DNA of 64,000 nt, from positions 186,001 through 250,000 of the forward strand of contig NZ_FRCT01000003.1 in the NCBI RefSeq assembly GCF_900143025.1, written 5' to 3'. The stretch's first letter is position 1. Every line of letters begins with the position of its first letter. The position numbers and the translations under genes are program-made. Positions 1-8,228 of the stretch are shown piece by piece. The stretch comes from Ruminococcus flavefaciens (GTDB taxonomy: Bacteria; Bacillota; Clostridia; Oscillospirales; Ruminococcaceae). The notes under the pieces are model-generated. The model was not told the DNA's origin, searched no databases, and was given only the letters and a program-made list of their open reading frames with translations.

Positions 1-966
1 GACAGCATGGACGCTATCTCTGCTGTAGGTCACAGAATAGTACAGGGTGCTGATGTTTTCGACAAGTCTGTTCTCGTTACAGATGAGGTCATCGACAAGA
101 TCGACGAGCTCCGCGAGCTTGCTCCTGTTCACAACCATGCACACGCTCTCGCTCTCAGAGCTTGCAAGAGCGTAATCCCTGCAAACGTTCCTCAGGTAGT
201 TGTATTCGATACAGCATTCCACCAGACAATGCCTCCAAAGGCTTATATGTTCGGTCTCCCCTATGATGATTATGAGAAGCTCCACGTAAGAAAGTACGGC
301 TTCCACGGCACATCACACCGTTTCGTATCAAAGGCTCTTGCTGACGCTATGGGCAAGGACGTAAAGGATCTCAAGATCGTTTCATGCCACCTCGGCAACG
401 GTTCTTCCATTACAGCTGTTGACGCAGGCAAGTCTGTTGATACATCTATGGGCTTCACACCTCTTGACGGTGTTGTTATGGGTACAAGAACAGGTTCTGT
501 AGACCCATCTGCTGTTACATTCGTTGCTGACAAGCACGGCTTTACTCCTTCACAGATGAGCGAATATATGAACAAGAAGTCAGGCTTCCTCGGCGTTTCA
601 GGCGTTGGCTCTGACAACCGTGATATCCAGGAAGCTGCTAACAACGGCAACCAGAAGGCACAGCTGGTTTCCGATATGCTCGCATACGAGATCCAGAAGT
701 ACATCGGTGCTTACGCTGCTGCTATGAACGGTCTCGACGCTGTTCTCTTCACAGGCGGTATCGGTGAGAACTCATGGGAAGTAAGAGAGCAGGTATGCCA
801 GAACATGGATTACTTCGGCATCAAGATCGACGAGGCTCTCAACCGCACTATCCGCGGCAAGCTCACAAAGATCTCTACACCTGACTCAAAGATCGAAGTA
901 TGGATCGTTCCTACAAATGAGGAGCTCCTTATCGCAAGAGATACACTTGCTCTTATTTCAAAGTAA
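1..966 (+). CDS. ackA: Acetate kinase, 5'-truncated by the window edge
   Basis: Acetate kinase interconverts acetyl phosphate + ADP and acetate + ATP, the last step of acetate fermentation. The reading frame is open from base 1, so the true start lies upstream; about 320 of the usual ~400 residues are present. Family motifs seen are DAISAVGHR, the HLGNGSSITAV phosphate-binding segment, DTSMGFTPLDG, GTRTGSVDP and the C-terminal FTGGIGENSWEVRE. An intrinsic terminator follows 40 bases after the stop, so this is the last gene of its transcript. A phosphotransacetylase gene upstream is likely but lies outside the window. Codon use is that of a highly expressed gene. Confidence 0.97.
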   Translation, partial: DSMDAISAVGHRIVQGADVFDKSVLVTDEVIDKIDELRELAPVHNHAHALALRACKSVIPANVPQVVVFDTAFHQTMPPKAYMFGLPYDDYEKLHVRKYGFHGTSHRFVSKALADAMGKDVKDLKIVSCHLGNGSSITAVDAGKSVDTSMGFTPLDGVVMGTRTGSVDPSAVTFVADKHGFTPSQMSEYMNKKSGFLGVSGVGSDNRDIQEAANNGNQKAQLVSDMLAYEIQKYIGAYAAAMNGLDAVLFTGGIGENSWEVREQVCQNMDYFGIKIDEALNRTIRGKLTKISTPDSKIEVWIVPTNEELLIARDTLALISK

Positions 967-1005
967 TTATAACACATAATTACCTGTAAATCAATATACA
1001 ACACA

Positions 1006-1037
1006 GCCTCGGCACATCTATCGTGCCGAGGCTTTTT
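1006..1037 (+). terminator. Rho-independent terminator of ackA
   Basis: A perfect 10-bp stem (GCCTCGGCAC at 1006-1015 with its complement at 1023-1032) and 7-base loop is followed by five T. Confidence 0.93.
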
Positions 1038-1109
1038 ATATTACCTTTATGATGCGGAAAGGGATGTCGGGAGACATTCACTGTAGTTTAGAGACAACAG
1101 CCTTACAGC

Positions 1110-1970
1110 TCAGATACTGACAGCCTTATCATTTTCAGCGCAGACTATCTTTGTTCTCGTTACATCGACCTTGTCCCTTTCAAGTATCATCTCGCCTATG
1201 GAATCAGCCTGAATTATACCGCAGGTAGGATTTTTTATGCTGTCGATGTGTCCTCTGATATCTGCATTAACTGTTGAATACTCGAATGCAAGGTCAGTAT
1301 TCGGCAGCTTGCAGTTTCTCATACTCAGGTTTTCGATATAACACATTCCCTGGTGACTCTCTACGATACAGTTTACAAGGACGATATTCCTTGAATTCCA
1401 GCCAAAACAATCGCCCTTTATGGTGGAATCGTAAATTATAACGTTCTCGGTGTTCCAGAATGCGTCCTTCGTATTGAGAACAGAATTGCGCACGGTTATG
1501 TTTCTTGCACCTTCAAAGCAGCAATCGCCCTCAAGTTCAAGTCCCGAAACTTCCATGCCGTCACAGTCCATTGCAAAATAATCTCCCTTGACCTTGACAT
1601 TGTACATACGGATATTATTGCATTTCCACAATGTCTCATTGCTGTTCGTGAACTGCACATTGCGGAGACTTATACCCTTGGAACGGCGTAAGGACTTGTG
1701 CGCGTCTATGACAGTATCGGCAATGTTTACGTCAGAAGCATACCACATTCCATCACTTGAGCATTCGAATACCCTGCAGTCCTTCAGCTTTATCATATTA
1801 CTGTACCAGAGGAAGTACTTAGACTTGAATGTACAGTCGGAAAGCTCGATGTATCTGGTGTGTTTGAGCGGGGCTTCACCGTCATCAAAGACCGTTCCGC
1901 CTATTCTGAGTTCATTGTCCTGAAACAGAGCCCTTTCCCCCGTCAGGGTCTCGTTGAGTATTTCTTTCAT
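1110..1970 (-). CDS. DUF3737 family protein (right-handed beta-helix-like)
   Basis: A 286-residue soluble protein with no signal peptide or membrane segment. It opens with a TGERALFQDNEL motif typical of DUF3737 proteins. The middle is a series of irregular ~20-residue repeats of the type 'I-x-hydrophobic-x-N/D-C-x-hydrophobic' (for example IELSDCTF, IKLKDCRVF, IVLVNCIV, LSMRNCKL). That pattern is expected of a parallel beta-helix, and many rungs carry Cys. The family is common in Firmicutes and its function is not established. It is transcribed alone from its own promoter and faces away from the ECF sigma gene. Start chosen at ATG 1970, preceded by AAGGAGTGAGATT. Confidence 0.88.
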   Translation of the reverse strand: MKEILNETLTGERALFQDNELRIGGTVFDDGEAPLKHTRYIELSDCTFKSKYFLWYSNMIKLKDCRVFECSSDGMWYASDVNIADTVIDAHKSLRRSKGISLRNVQFTNSNETLWKCNNIRMYNVKVKGDYFAMDCDGMEVSGLELEGDCCFEGARNITVRNSVLNTKDAFWNTENVIIYDSTIKGDCFGWNSRNIVLVNCIVESHQGMCYIENLSMRNCKLPNTDLAFEYSTVNADIRGHIDSIKNPTCGIIQADSIGEMILERDKVDVTRTKIVCAENDKAVSI

Positions 1971-1999
1971 AATCTCACTCCTTATTTGTTTTTTCTACA

Positions 2000-2028
2000 A
2001 TTATAACACAAATTTATTAATAAAGCAA
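2000..2028 (-). promoter_or_regulatory. Promoter of the DUF3737 gene
   Basis: On the minus strand, TTGCTT (2023-2028) and TATAAT (2000-2005) are separated by 17 bp. Confidence 0.7.
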
Positions 2029-2126
2029 CATTAAAAGTAAAATTTTACCAAATTATCAATATTCTGTATTTCCCCGAAACTTCCGCTTATAAACATATTT
2101 TATAAAAATCATCTTAAATGCAACAC

Positions 2127-2155
2127 TTTACATATTTCCTCCGTATGTGTATAAT
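2127..2155 (+). promoter_or_regulatory. Sigma-A-type promoter of the ECF sigma / membrane protein pair
   Basis: TTTACA (2127-2132) and TATAAT (2150-2155) with a 17-bp spacer. The in-frame ATG at 2147 overlaps the -10 element and therefore cannot be the start of the downstream gene. Confidence 0.8.
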
Positions 2156-2203
2156 GAAAGCAAACGTATACGCCATAGGCTTTCATGCAAGGAGGTGGGA
2201 TAT

Positions 2204-2764
2204 ATGAACGACAACGAAATTAAAGCGAAACTTCAGCACTCTGCCGAGGAGGGCTTCAAGGCACTGTTCAACGAATACTGGAGCTACTGCTATACCATAG
2301 TTTTCAATGTTCTCCGAGGATGTGGCTCTCAGAGCGATATCGAGGACTGCACCTCCGATGTGCTCTGCGATACGGCTATGAATTATAACTCCATGCATGA
2401 GGGCTCGCTGAAAGCATACATCGGGACATCTGCCAAAAGGCGGGCTATCGACGTAAAACGCTCCATCAGTTCTCATACCTCGAAAAATATCCCGCTTGAA
2501 GACGATATAAGTTCATCTCTCCCCTCCGCCGACAATGTAGAAGCTGATACGGAAAACGCCGAGCTTTCCGAGATACTCCTCGCGCGGATAAGCTCCCTCG
2601 GTGAACCCGATGCTTCCATTATAATACATAAGTTTTTCTATGAACATAATTCCTCCGAGACCGCAAAGATACTCGGAATGAATCCCATAACCGTAAGAAG
2701 CAGGCTAAGACGTGCTCTGAAAAAGCTGAAAACTCTTCTTGCGGACCTGGATATTGAAATGTAA
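2204..2764 (+). CDS. RNA polymerase ECF-type sigma factor
   Basis: A 186-residue sigma-70-family factor of extracytoplasmic-function size. Region 2 is seen at about residues 22-70 (FKALFNEYWSYCYTIVFNVL, then SDIEDCTSDVL), and region 4 with its helix-turn-helix at about residues 125-180 (SSETAKILGMNPITVRSRLRRAL). The start was moved to ATG 2204 because AAGGAGGTGGG precedes it directly and upstream codons overlap the promoter. The stop overlaps the ribosome binding site of the next gene, a membrane protein, so the two are translationally coupled. This is the usual layout of an ECF factor with its anti-sigma or sensor. The target regulon cannot be read from this window. Confidence 0.9.
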   Translation: MNDNEIKAKLQHSAEEGFKALFNEYWSYCYTIVFNVLRGCGSQSDIEDCTSDVLCDTAMNYNSMHEGSLKAYIGTSAKRRAIDVKRSISSHTSKNIPLEDDISSSLPSADNVEADTENAELSEILLARISSLGEPDASIIIHKFFYEHNSSETAKILGMNPITVRSRLRRALKKLKTLLADLDIEM

Positions 2765-2777
2765 AGGAGGTAAGGAC

Positions 2778-4448
2778 ATGAAAAAGAATATCTCTGATAT
2801 ACTCCGCAGTTCGGGCGATAAGACAATAGAAAAGATCGCAGATAGCTATACTGCCGCCGATAAAAAGACTGCTCAGCGCATTTACTCGAAAAGTCTTGAA
2901 AAGATGAATATATCGGCAGATGACAGTGAAGTTTTCACTGCCGAGCAGGTAAAACACTCACCTGTTTGGCGTCCTGCACTTATAGTTGCGGCTTGTATAT
3001 TCGTTATCTGCGGTGCTGTATTCGGACTTCTGAAAATGAAAGCTCCCTCACCCAAGCCCTTTGTTGACGAGCCTGTTATCGTAGCTACAGCTACTACGGT
3101 AACAAATACCGAAACAGTTACCGCAGAAAATGCCGATACTACAGAAACTACAGCCGTAAACGCTGAAAAAACAGATGATACAGGCACAAGAAAGGTTGAT
3201 ACCGCAACCACAAGGGCAACTGCAAAGCAGTCTGATAATGTCAAAACTACAGTTCCCGCGAATACAAATACAACCAAAGCCGCCACAGGCATGCGTACAA
3301 CCAAAACTACCGCAAAAACTACGACAGCAAAGCCTGCAACAGCATCCAAAACCAGCGGAACTACGGCTTATAAAAGCATGACTCTTGCAGAGATAGAGGA
3401 ATGGGAAAGTAAACACTGGGCTTGCGTGATGACACGCGAAAGAGCTATACTTGAAGGCAAAATAAGTGCAGATTCGCCCCGTGTCACACTTGCTCAGGTG
3501 AAACAGTTCATTGCTGAAAGCTCAAATTTCGATGAGATATACAGGAAGATAAGAACCGTTCAGCCATACTATGATGTAAACGGCGGCAGCGGCGTTAACC
3601 TCATTGAATACTGGGTTGGCGGCAGCAGAAATGATATAGTTATGGTTTGCCCTGAGAGCATGAACATAAAACACATCACCTGCTCCGATGGTGATATCTA
3701 CGGAGATACCGCCAGGTACTATGAGCTCTACTCCGAAAAGCAGGTAACTAAAATCCCTGATAATCCTGTAAAGTCAAAGTACGCAGGCGAGTTGACTGTA
3801 AATGATGTCTTAAAGCTTGCTAAAAAAGGACAAGACCTTAGAATAACCGATTTCCGTGAATTCTGCTATTCTGCCGACAGCTTCAAGACTTCCGGCAATA
3901 TGCGCTTCATTATAACAGACCGTGATGAGTGGTATCTGGTAGCAGAAAAATCTGGAAACTCCGATATTCTTGCAATATGCAATGTTGCAGACAATACAGG
4001 TAATCACAGCATTGATATCATCAGGACTAACTATAATGACGTTCTGAAGTCAATAAACGACTGGTCACTTAGTGAGGGAATTATGGCTGCTCATACGGCA
4101 GGCACCATAACCCTTGATGATGTTGTACGTCTGCATAATGAAAAGGGAGAGTATCTTGACCCTGCGGATTTCAGTCCGTATCTCTACAGGACATTTATCT
4201 CAGATAACAGCGATATTATGAAATTCAGAGTCATAAACGGTGATAACTACAAGGTATCAAAAGAAAATGTCGTATATCTGACTCTGATACCGGGCTACGG
4301 CAGACCGCTTATAACCGCTATCCTGCATAATGCCAATATGTCTCTTACTACGGATATACTTAATACTATAGATCCAAACGGCGATTATAAGACCGAATTT
4401 GACCTTGTAATGGCTCTCGACTGTGAAAAGCCGTGGTTCTTAGAGTAA
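2778..4448 (+). CDS. Membrane protein with Thr-rich linker, probable anti-sigma/sensor partner
   Basis: A 556-residue single-pass protein. It has a ~65-residue charged cytoplasmic N-terminus, one membrane helix (about residues 66-86), a Thr/Ala-rich linker (about 100-197) and a ~350-residue C-terminal extracellular part that I do not recognise. No zinc-binding anti-sigma HxxxCxxC motif is visible. The start is ATG 2778, preceded by AAAGGAGGTAAGGAC; the ribosome binding site overlaps the stop of the sigma gene. Topology and coupling suggest it holds or releases the sigma factor in response to something outside the cell. The layout recalls the SigI/RsgI sensors of cellulosome producers, but no RsgI N-terminal motif was recognised and the role is inferred. 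Confidence 0.72.
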   Translation: MKKNISDILRSSGDKTIEKIADSYTAADKKTAQRIYSKSLEKMNISADDSEVFTAEQVKHSPVWRPALIVAACIFVICGAVFGLLKMKAPSPKPFVDEPVIVATATTVTNTETVTAENADTTETTAVNAEKTDDTGTRKVDTATTRATAKQSDNVKTTVPANTNTTKAATGMRTTKTTAKTTTAKPATASKTSGTTAYKSMTLAEIEEWESKHWACVMTRERAILEGKISADSPRVTLAQVKQFIAESSNFDEIYRKIRTVQPYYDVNGGSGVNLIEYWVGGSRNDIVMVCPESMNIKHITCSDGDIYGDTARYYELYSEKQVTKIPDNPVKSKYAGELTVNDVLKLAKKGQDLRITDFREFCYSADSFKTSGNMRFIITDRDEWYLVAEKSGNSDILAICNVADNTGNHSIDIIRTNYNDVLKSINDWSLSEGIMAAHTAGTITLDDVVRLHNEKGEYLDPADFSPYLYRTFISDNSDIMKFRVINGDNYKVSKENVVYLTLIPGYGRPLITAILHNANMSLTTDILNTIDPNGDYKTEFDLVMALDCEKPWFLE

Positions 4449-4453
4449 AACAT

Positions 4454-4484
4454 GAAAAAGCTGCTGTTTTACAGCAGCTTTTTC
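4454..4484 (+). terminator. Terminator after the sigma operon
   Basis: A perfect 14-bp inverted repeat (GAAAAAGCTGCTGT and its complement) with a 3-base loop; the A- and T-rich flanks make it bidirectional in form. Confidence 0.9.
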
Positions 4485-4495
4485 CTTTTCGCATA

Positions 4496-4524
4496 TTGAC
4501 AAAGCTGTCCGTTTGTGGTATAAT
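4496..4524 (+). promoter_or_regulatory. Consensus promoter of the pyridoxamine kinase operon
   Basis: TTGACA (4496-4501), 17-bp spacer, TATAAT (4519-4524): a perfect sigma-A consensus. Confidence 0.92.
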
Positions 4525-4552
4525 CAAAAATTGATGAATACATACTGAAAGA

Positions 4553-5401
4553 ATGATGAAAATGAAAAAGATCGTTTCTATACAGGACATTTCCTGCTTC
4601 GGAAAATGTTCCCTGACAGTGGCTCTGCCTATTATCTCGGCTATGGGTATCGAAACTGCCGTTATCCCCACAGCTGTGCTGTCAACTCATACAGGCGAAG
4701 GCTTCAAGAACTATACCTTCCGCGACCTTACAAGCGATATCCCTGCAATAGCTGCTCACTGGAAAAGCATGGACTTAAAGTTCGATGCGCTGTATACAGG
4801 ATATCTCGGCTCCCAGGAACAGGTAGAGATAGTTTCACGCTTCTTTGACGACTTCTCCACTGCTGACAACTACATCATCGTAGACCCAGTTCTCGGCGAT
4901 GCAGGAAAGCTCTATGCAGGCTTTACCCCTTCTTTCGTTGCGGAAATGCGCAGGCTTTGCTCAAAGGCTGATTTCATTCTCCCAAATATGACTGAGGTGG
5001 CTTTTCTCCTCGATATCCCTTATACCGAGGACTACGACGAGGATTACGTGAAAAAAGTCCTTGTTAAACTGTCGGAGCTCGGCTGCAAAACGCCTATCAT
5101 TACGGGTGTACACTTCGATGATAAGCTACAGGGCGCAGCTGCCTACGACTCTGAAAACGATAAATTCTACTTCTCATTCGGCAAGAATATAAACTCGCGC
5201 TTCCACGGTACAGGTGATATCTTTTCAAGCGTATTTTCGGGAGCCTGCGCTCTCGGCAAGGACATTCAGCAATGCCTTGATATCGCTGTAAAGTTCACTC
5301 TTGACTGCATCGAAGCTACTATTCCCCACATGGAGGAAACATGGTACGGAAGCTGCTTTGAGCTCTGTCTCGGCAAGCTTATCGACTATGTAAAGGAGTA
5401 A
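4553..5401 (+). CDS. pdxY: Pyridoxamine/pyridoxal kinase
   Basis: A ribokinase-fold vitamin kinase (282 residues) that phosphorylates pyridoxamine/pyridoxal to the 5'-phosphate for PLP salvage. Features seen: N-terminal VSIQDISCFGKCSLTVALP, the PTAVLSTHTGEGF segment, YTGYLGSQEQ, the nucleotide/metal region DPVLGDAGKLY, PNMTEVAFLL, and the FHGTGDIFSSV anion-hole motif with the catalytic Asp of GTGD. It starts 28 bases after a perfect promoter. Three ATG codons lie within the first ten bases (4553, 4556, 4562) and the ribosome binding site is weak, so the start may be off by up to three codons. The gene is followed after 2 bases by a small unknown gene. Confidence 0.9.
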   Translation: MMKMKKIVSIQDISCFGKCSLTVALPIISAMGIETAVIPTAVLSTHTGEGFKNYTFRDLTSDIPAIAAHWKSMDLKFDALYTGYLGSQEQVEIVSRFFDDFSTADNYIIVDPVLGDAGKLYAGFTPSFVAEMRRLCSKADFILPNMTEVAFLLDIPYTEDYDEDYVKKVLVKLSELGCKTPIITGVHFDDKLQGAAAYDSENDKFYFSFGKNINSRFHGTGDIFSSVFSGACALGKDIQQCLDIAVKFTLDCIEATIPHMEETWYGSCFELCLGKLIDYVKE

Positions 5402-5403
5402 CT

Positions 5404-5799
5404 ATGATCTCACTAATCAAAGAAACCGCTAAATTCATCAGAGAAAACCCTAAATCTCCCGACAGTCTTTGCTGTGCAGAGGCATTATTCGGCATAATCA
5501 ACCACACTATGTCAAAAGAAGCCGCAGTATCTGCCATATCCTCGATCCTTATGAAAAATGTATCCATAAATGACAACGTATCAAACGGCGCGACCGCTTT
5601 TGTTGTCAAATCGGTACAGCTAATGAGAGATATACTTGTTGCGCAGCATTATTACATCGCTTATGATCTTGCGGAGCTTCTCATGGCTCTGCCGAATAAG
5701 GAGTATATAAGCGACAGAAATTTTGTTTTCGATTACAATTGTACGTACATACGTCCATTCAATCGAAAATATCCATTCCGTTTACCGGAATTGGTATGA
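5404..5799 (+). CDS. Hypothetical protein, co-transcribed with pdxY
   Basis: A 131-residue protein that I do not recognise. It has no signal peptide and no clear membrane helix; it appears alpha-helical with conserved-looking CCAEALFGIINHTMSKE and ending with a Tyr/Arg/Pro-rich tail. It begins two bases after the pdxY stop, with the AAAGGAG ribosome binding site inside the pdxY 3' end, and ends at a strong terminator, so it is the second gene of a two-gene operon. A role related to vitamin B6 is possible only by position. Confidence 0.75.
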   Translation: MISLIKETAKFIRENPKSPDSLCCAEALFGIINHTMSKEAAVSAISSILMKNVSINDNVSNGATAFVVKSVQLMRDILVAQHYYIAYDLAELLMALPNKEYISDRNFVFDYNCTYIRPFNRKYPFRLPELV

Positions 5800-5800
5800 T

Positions 5801-5828
5801 AAAAGAGCAGCTCAGGCTGCTCTTTTTT
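5801..5828 (+). terminator. Terminator of the pdxY operon
   Basis: The stem AAAAGAGCAG (5801-5810) pairs with CTGCTCTTTT further on, around a CTCAGG loop, followed by T. Confidence 0.9.
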
Positions 5829-5877
5829 ATTTTAATAACCCGCAAGCACGATATTTATTTTGTCCTGCTAAGCTTTA

Positions 5878-5909
5878 TTTTTCAATAATCAATGGTTTTC
5901 CATTGAAAA
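5878..5909. repeat. 32-bp dispersed palindromic repeat, copy 1
   Basis: Begins TTTTTCAATAATCAATGG; outer arms TTTTCAAT/ATTGAAAA and an inner CAATGG/CCATTG palindrome. It matches 35977-36008 at 31 of 32 positions. Confidence 0.7.
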
Positions 5910-6014
5910 TACTGCTCCTCAGGCTAATGGCATAATCCCCATTTTTTTCCTGTGATTACAATAAACCAATAAGGCAATAATATCCTCGTAACCACATTTA
6001 CGGAGGATATCTCA

Positions 6015-6788
6015 ATGGCATACAACAAAGTCGTTATCGCAGGAATAAATACCTCAGAGCTTACCGTGCTCAAGGAAGATGAGAAAATAGCACTTCTGAA
6101 GGAAATACGCGCCACGGGCAGCAAAGCTGCCAAGGATAAGCTCATAAAAGGTAATCTGCGCCTTGTACTCAGCGTTATCCAGCACTTCACAGGACGCGGC
6201 GAGGACATCGACGACCTTTTTCAGATAGGAGTTATCGGACTGATAAAAGCTATAAATAATTTCGATCTCACCAAGGAGGTTCGTTTCTCAACCTACTGTG
6301 TTCCCATGATAAGCGGCGAGCTGCGGCGTTATCTCAGAGACAGCAGCCATGTCAAGGTAAGCCGTTCACTCAGAGATCTTGCCTATAAGGCTATACAAGC
6401 CAAGGACAGGCTTACCACAGCCCTTCAGCGCGAACCGACTATGGACGAGATAGCCAAGGAGATAGGCGTTAAACGTTCGGAAGCAGTTATCGCTCTCGAA
6501 AGCATAAGCGATCCTGTATCACTTTATGAGCCTGTTTACTCCGACTCCGAGGACAATCTCTATATCATGGATCAGATAAGCGATATCAACGACGTTGAAA
6601 GCTGCATGGACGAGCTTACTATCCGTGACGCCATAAAAGACCTTGGCGAACGCGAAAGGAATATCCTTTATCTCAGGTTCTTCCGCGGCAAAACACAGGT
6701 CGAAGTCGCAAACGAAATAGGCATATCTCAGGCACAGGTGTCCCGTCTTGAAAAAAATGCTATAAACAGAATAAAAGACAGCATCTGA
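6015..6788 (+). CDS. sigG: Sporulation sigma factor G
   Basis: A 257-residue sigma-70-family factor that closely follows forespore sigma-G. The N-terminus MAYNKVVIAGINTSELTVLK matches the sigma-G-specific N-terminal pattern. Other matches are NLRLVLSVIQHFTGRGEDIDDLFQIG (region 2), FSTYCVPMISGELRRYLRD, VSRSLRDLAYKAIQ, DPVSLYEPVYSDSEDNLYIMDQISD, and GKTQVEVANEIGISQAQVSRLE (region 4 HTH). Sigma-G drives late forespore genes during endospore formation. Start ATG 6015 has GGAGGATATCTCA before it. In Bacillus and many clostridia sigG lies next to spoIIGA-sigE; here that pair is about 44 kb away. Confidence 0.95.
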   Translation: MAYNKVVIAGINTSELTVLKEDEKIALLKEIRATGSKAAKDKLIKGNLRLVLSVIQHFTGRGEDIDDLFQIGVIGLIKAINNFDLTKEVRFSTYCVPMISGELRRYLRDSSHVKVSRSLRDLAYKAIQAKDRLTTALQREPTMDEIAKEIGVKRSEAVIALESISDPVSLYEPVYSDSEDNLYIMDQISDINDVESCMDELTIRDAIKDLGERERNILYLRFFRGKTQVEVANEIGISQAQVSRLEKNAINRIKDSI

Positions 6789-6855
6789 AACGATTCATTT
6801 TTTGCACTTCAGGTAATCATCAAGGATCCTTTTGTTACAAATTGCTATTTTTATA

Positions 6856-6884
6856 TTGATTTTCAGTCTAAAATGTTGTATAAT
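6856..6884 (+). promoter_or_regulatory. Promoter of the oligosaccharide ABC / GH105 operon
   Basis: TTGATT (6856-6861), 17-bp spacer, TATAAT (6879-6884). Confidence 0.82.
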
Positions 6885-6917
6885 TACAGTAATATCATTT
6901 ATTTGGGATCTGAGAGT

Positions 6918-8228
6918 ATGAAAAAAATATTTTTATTTATCACAGCTCTGTGCTGTGCTTTATCACTCTCTGCCTGTTCAGCAAAAAAAGAACGACCTGT
7001 CACAAAGCCCGATGGGACACTTGATAAGTGCAGCCTGCGCTTTTCTTGGTGGGGCGGTGACGACAGACACGAAGCTACTCTGAAAGCCATTGACCTTTGG
7101 AACAAAAAACATCCCGATATCACCATTACACCCGAATACGGCGGCTGGGACGGCTGGTCGGAAAAGGTGAACTCACAGGTAAAAAGCGGCACTGAGCCCG
7201 ATATAATGCAGATAAACTACGACTGGCTCATATCCCTGTCGCCAGACGGCGGCGGCTTTTACGACCTTGATGAGCTTAGCTCACAGCTTGATCTTTCACA
7301 GTTTGATAATGAGGTCCTTTCATTCGGAAAGGTCGGCGGCAAGCTCAATGCTGTTACGGTATCGGTAAGCGGAAGAAGTCTTTTCTATAACTCTCAGGTT
7401 TTCAGCAAAATGGGGGCTGAATATCCCGAGACATGGGAAGATCTTATTGCTCTCGGCAACAGCTTCGGTGCAGACGGACTTTACCCTCTTGACCTTGATA
7501 TACAGTCGGGAGGAACTGCATGGTATCTGGCAGTGGTCTACGTTCAGCAGCAGACAGGCAGACAGTTCATATCTGTTGACGGCAGGCTCGGCTTTACTGT
7601 CGAGGACATAAAGGCAGCCCTCAGCTTCTACAGGCAGCTTGAGGAAAGCCACGTTATACGCACCGTAAGAACTCGCACCGATGAGGACGGAAACGCTGCT
7701 CTGTACCAATCCCCCGAATTCATAGGCGGAAGGGTTGCAGGCGTTCTTGAATGGGGCAGCGCGGTCGGAAAATACGAGTCCGTCCTTCCTGAGGGAGTAC
7801 TTGAAGCAGGTCCTCTCCTTACCGACGAAAAAGGCTGTTCCGACGGCTGGCTTATAAAGCCCTCACTGCTGTACGCTGTCTCAAAGCATACTAAATACCC
7901 CGATGAAGCTGCCGCTTTCATCAATTTCATGCTGAATGATGAAGAATGTGCAGAAATACTGGGAACTACAAGAGGCATACCAGCTTCAAAGGCTGCGGAA
8001 ACTGCTTTGCAAAAAAGTGGTGCTCTGAAAGGTCTTGCAAAGGAAAGCGATGATATCCTGAGCAGTGCTGATACAATGACTATAAGTCCATATATGGAGC
8101 TGCCTCGAATGAAAGAATTCTATAATACCGCAATAGAATCCGTATCCTACGGAACTGCCGATGCTGACACCGCAGCAAGGCAGATGTTCGACTCGATCAA
8201 TAATTATCTGGAGAAGATAAGAAAATGA
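6918..8228 (+). CDS. Sugar ABC transporter substrate-binding lipoprotein
   Basis: A 436-residue family-1 extracellular solute-binding protein. The start at ATG 6918 gives a clean lipoprotein signal peptide (MKKIFLFITALCCALSLSAC), with the lipobox LSAC and the lipidated Cys at about residue 20. The mature part shows typical features of the family: LRFSWWGGDDRHEATLKAI, SGTEPDIMQINYDWL, and a C-terminal FINFMLNDEECAEILGTTRGIP. It captures oligosaccharides outside the membrane and passes them to the two permeases encoded next. The gene overlaps the first permease by 4 bases (ATGA). The terminal GH105 gene suggests the ligand is an unsaturated pectin or rhamnogalacturonan oligosaccharide. Confidence 0.92.
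   Translation: MKKIFLFITALCCALSLSACSAKKERPVTKPDGTLDKCSLRFSWWGGDDRHEATLKAIDLWNKKHPDITITPEYGGWDGWSEKVNSQVKSGTEPDIMQINYDWLISLSPDGGGFYDLDELSSQLDLSQFDNEVLSFGKVGGKLNAVTVSVSGRSLFYNSQVFSKMGAEYPETWEDLIALGNSFGADGLYPLDLDIQSGGTAWYLAVVYVQQQTGRQFISVDGRLGFTVEDIKAALSFYRQLEESHVIRTVRTRTDEDGNAALYQSPEFIGGRVAGVLEWGSAVGKYESVLPEGVLEAGPLLTDEKGCSDGWLIKPSLLYAVSKHTKYPDEAAAFINFMLNDEECAEILGTTRGIPASKAAETALQKSGALKGLAKESDDILSSADTMTISPYMELPRMKEFYNTAIESVSYGTADADTAARQMFDSINNYLEKIRK

Noticed and set aside
2882..3416. Minus-strand open frames opposite the Thr-rich membrane protein
   Set aside because: They are shadows of the repetitive Thr/Ala linker with no initiation signals; the Cys/Gly-rich translation is an artefact of the complement.
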